A stretch of DNA of 8,396 bases from Candidatus Melainabacteria bacterium (GTDB lineage: Bacteria > Cyanobacteriota > Vampirovibrionia > Obscuribacterales > Obscuribacteraceae). Below, piece by piece: positions 6,341 to 8,396 of this stretch; position 1 is the stretch's first letter, and the number at the start of each line of letters is the position of its first letter. Where the stretch lies: contig PSRH01000039.1 in the NCBI GenBank assembly GCA_003175915.1, forward strand, positions 1 to 8,396. Direction: 5' to 3'. The notes under the pieces were generated by a model. The model ran no database searches. It saw nothing but the letters and a program-made list of their open reading frames with translations, and had not been told where the DNA came from. The position numbers were made by a program, and so were the translations under genes.

Positions 6341-8157
6341 GCCAGGCAATCCCCAGCAAAGCTCAAGAGCGCTTGCAAGTTATCAAAGCGCATTTCCTTA
6401 CTTTTGTGATTTTGGTGGCGGCTTCCACCTTGCTTGCCCGGCTTACCTGGCTGCAACTGCTCCAGAATAACTATTACCAGGCTCGGGCCGTGGAAAATTC
6501 CACTCGCGTCACCTTTTTGAGAGCGCCGCGCGGCATCATTTACGACCGCCACGGCAACCTATTGGCAACCAACAAACAAACGATTTCGATGATTGCCATA
6601 CCTAATGAACTGGAGCACTGCCAGGATCTGGCCTCGCGGCTATCGCGAGTGATCGACGAACCGCAAGCCAAGCTGCTCAACATTTTGCTCAAGGCAAAAG
6701 CATCAAACTCCGTGCTACCGGTGGTGATCGAGCGGGACATCGACGTGAGAACGGTGAGCCGCTTTTACGACCAGAAGTTATTCTTGCCGGGCATCGATAT
6801 TCTCCCGGATATCAGCCGCAACTACCCCCAGGGTGAAATCGCCGCACACGTGCTTGGTTATTGCGGCGAAATAACCCAGTCGCAGCTAAAGCGCCGGCCA
6901 GAAAGACGCATGGGAGACGTGGTCGGGCAGGACGGTGTGGAGAGACTGTATGACGTGCAATTGAGGGGCATCGACGGCGAGCAACGCGCCCGGGTCAATG
7001 CTGTGGGCCAGTCCATCTCTGCTGAAACTTCCAAGCCGGTAATCACGCGCGAACCACAAGCCGGCTTACCTATCGTTCTTTCTATAGATCTTGATTTGCA
7101 ACAGACAGCCTACGAAGCGCTGGGCAACCGCTCGGGAGCAGTGGTCGCCGTTGATCCGCAAACAGGCGAGGTCCTGGCCCTGGTTTCCCGGCCGAGTTTC
7201 GATCCCAATGTTTTTACCCGTAAAATCAATAAAGCGGTTTGGAAACGAATCAACGCCCCCGACCATCCTCTTTATAACCGGGCCCTCTCCGGATTCCCGC
7301 CCGGCTCAGTGTGGAAAGCGATTACTCTTTTGACTGCCCTGGAATGCAAGGCCGTTAAACCGGACACAAAATTGCATGTATCGGGCGGTATCAGTCTTGG
7401 TGGCTTCTTTTTTGGAGACTGGACGAAAAGTACCGGTCTGTTCGATTTGGTGAAATGCCTGGCCTGGTCACGAGACTCGGCTTTCTATCAAATGGGCCTT
7501 AAGTTAAAACCAGAACAAATAAAAGAGTGGGGTGTCAAATTTGGGGCTGGGCGGACGACCGGCATCGAGCTCCGCCATGAAGGGCAGGGGCTTGTTCCAG
7601 ACTCAGCCTGGAAACTGAGGGTCTATCATGAGAAATGGTATCCCGGTAATACCCTGCACATGTCGATCGGGCAAACCTATGTGCAGGTGACACCAGCACA
7701 GGCGGCCCGCATCTTCGCAGGTTTGGGCATGCGCGGGCGCGTGCCGGATCTTCATCTGGTCATTAAGATAGGCGACAGGCAGATCCCCAGCCCCCGCCCT
7801 GAGAAAGTGAAAGTCCACTCGCAATACCTGGATGTTGTGCTGGCCGGTCTTAAAGCTGTTGTGGCTAGTGGCACAGGTGGTGCGACCAGACTGGGCTCCA
7901 TCGAAGTAGCGGGAAAGACCGGTTCGGCGGAGGCGCCCCCGGTCGGCAGTAAAACCCACGCCTGGTTCGCCTGCTACGCCCCGGCAGATCATCCGCGAAT
8001 CGCTATCTGCGCATTCGTCGAACATGGCGGCCACGGCGGCTCAACCTGTGCACCAATTGCGCGAGCCGTCCTCCAAAAATTCTTTGGCCTGGAAGTACAA
8101 AAGCCTACCGAACCAAACAAAGTCCCGAAACCAAAGCCCAAGCCGAAGCGCAACTAG
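6337..8157 (+). CDS. mrdA: Penicillin-binding protein 2, peptidoglycan transpeptidase of elongation
   Basis: This class B PBP cross-links peptidoglycan during side-wall growth, working with RodA and MreC on the outer face of the membrane. A membrane anchor spans about residues 19-41. The dimerisation/pedestal domain follows, with RAPRGIIYDRHGNLLA (62-77), YPQGEIAAHVLGY (163-175) and VGQDGVERLYD (196-206). The transpeptidase domain carries SxxK as PPGSVWK (catalytic Ser324, Lys327), the second motif as SRD (378-380) and KTG as AGKTGSAE (527-529). SxD in place of SxN is normal for PBP2, including E. coli. The usual IGQG reads IGQTY here (444-448). The C-terminus ends in a Lys/Pro tail (about 588-606) with a PKPKPKPK run. 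An AGGGG ribosome site (6328-6332) and the four-base overlap with mreD support the ATG. At 606 residues it is normal in size. The mre neighbours favour PBP2 over the division protein FtsI. Confidence 0.95.
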   Translation: MSQAIPSKAQERLQVIKAHFLTFVILVAASTLLARLTWLQLLQNNYYQARAVENSTRVTFLRAPRGIIYDRHGNLLATNKQTISMIAIPNELEHCQDLASRLSRVIDEPQAKLLNILLKAKASNSVLPVVIERDIDVRTVSRFYDQKLFLPGIDILPDISRNYPQGEIAAHVLGYCGEITQSQLKRRPERRMGDVVGQDGVERLYDVQLRGIDGEQRARVNAVGQSISAETSKPVITREPQAGLPIVLSIDLDLQQTAYEALGNRSGAVVAVDPQTGEVLALVSRPSFDPNVFTRKINKAVWKRINAPDHPLYNRALSGFPPGSVWKAITLLTALECKAVKPDTKLHVSGGISLGGFFFGDWTKSTGLFDLVKCLAWSRDSAFYQMGLKLKPEQIKEWGVKFGAGRTTGIELRHEGQGLVPDSAWKLRVYHEKWYPGNTLHMSIGQTYVQVTPAQAARIFAGLGMRGRVPDLHLVIKIGDRQIPSPRPEKVKVHSQYLDVVLAGLKAVVASGTGGATRLGSIEVAGKTGSAEAPPVGSKTHAWFACYAPADHPRIAICAFVEHGGHGGSTCAPIARAVLQKFFGLEVQKPTEPNKVPKPKPKPKRN

Positions 8158-8187
8158 ATATTCAGTGCATATAAATAGTCTGGACCG

Positions 8188-8396
8188 ATGGACAAAGAAA
8201 CCGTCTGTGGTGATAATAGCGCTAACGTTGGTCTTGGGGCTTTGATGAACAACCCGTCTACCGAGTATTTTTCAGAAGAGGCGTCACTTCCCGATCTGCG
8301 ATCGCCATTCAGCGCCATCGACGCTAGCCACGAAATCAATTTCAACCAGAACGTCGCACCACCGACAACGCAGACGACGGTGCGGCTGCCGGCCGA
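8188..8396 (+). CDS. Unknown protein, N-terminal part only, cut by right edge
   Basis: From ATG 8188 the frame is open to the window end (69 codons), in the same direction as the mre operon and 30 bases after the mrdA stop; an in-frame TAG lies at 8176-8178. The visible part is polar and probably disordered: acidic and Ser/Asn rich, then NVAPPTTQTT near the edge. There is no signal peptide, membrane segment or domain that I recognise. ATG 8245 is an alternative start, with GGGG five bases upstream; the site before 8188 is weak. TATAAA at 8170-8175 could be a -10 box but has no -35 partner. It is not RodA, whose N-terminus would be strongly hydrophobic. It could still be a chance open frame. 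Confidence 0.45.
   Translation, partial: MDKETVCGDNSANVGLGALMNNPSTEYFSEEASLPDLRSPFSAIDASHEINFNQNVAPPTTQTTVRLPA

Noticed and set aside
7468..7476. SRD in place of SxN in PBP2, taken as a damaged active site
   Set aside because: PBP2 proteins, including E. coli PBP2 (SAD), commonly carry Asp at this position.
8154..8345. 63-codon minus-strand frame at the right end
   Set aside because: It has no recognisable domain or evident ribosome site, overlaps the end of mrdA and runs against the operon; the plus-strand frame from 8188 is more plausible.

Overview
The window holds seven protein-coding genes in two blocks and appears to come from a bacterial chromosome. The left block is lipid / acyl-CoA metabolism. 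A biotin carboxylase (accC-type, minus strand, cut by the left edge) is divergent from a plus-strand pair: a 3-hydroxyacyl-CoA dehydrogenase and a membrane-anchored family 2 glycosyltransferase whose start overlaps the dehydrogenase stop by one base. The 276-base divergent region holds a short imperfect tandem repeat and, in front of the dehydrogenase, a set of small stems that could fold as one structured leader.

The right block is the rod-shape operon in classical order: mreB, mreC, mreD and the PBP2 transpeptidase gene mrdA, all plus strand and tightly packed (mreD/mrdA overlap by four bases). MreB filaments, the MreC/MreD membrane proteins and PBP2 together direct lateral-wall peptidoglycan synthesis. 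mreB and mreC both have to start at TTG codons. rodA does not follow mrdA; instead a partial reading frame of unknown function runs off the right edge.

Organism: the MreB protein reads very much like cyanobacterial MreB in its phosphate-2 region, in the stretch around GERTAEEIK, and near its C-terminus. This suggests the phylum Cyanobacteriota. The genes are not photosynthetic and several starts are non-ATG, so a non-photosynthetic lineage (Vampirovibrionia/Melainabacteria) is my guess, made from memory of sequences without any search. Base composition looks even across the window, and I see no insertion sequence, tRNA, rRNA, CRISPR or phage gene.

Most of the window is ordinary core-genome content. 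The points worth a second look are the possible structured leader of the dehydrogenase gene, the coupled dehydrogenase/glycosyltransferase pair, the two consecutive TTG starts, and the unknown partial gene after mrdA.
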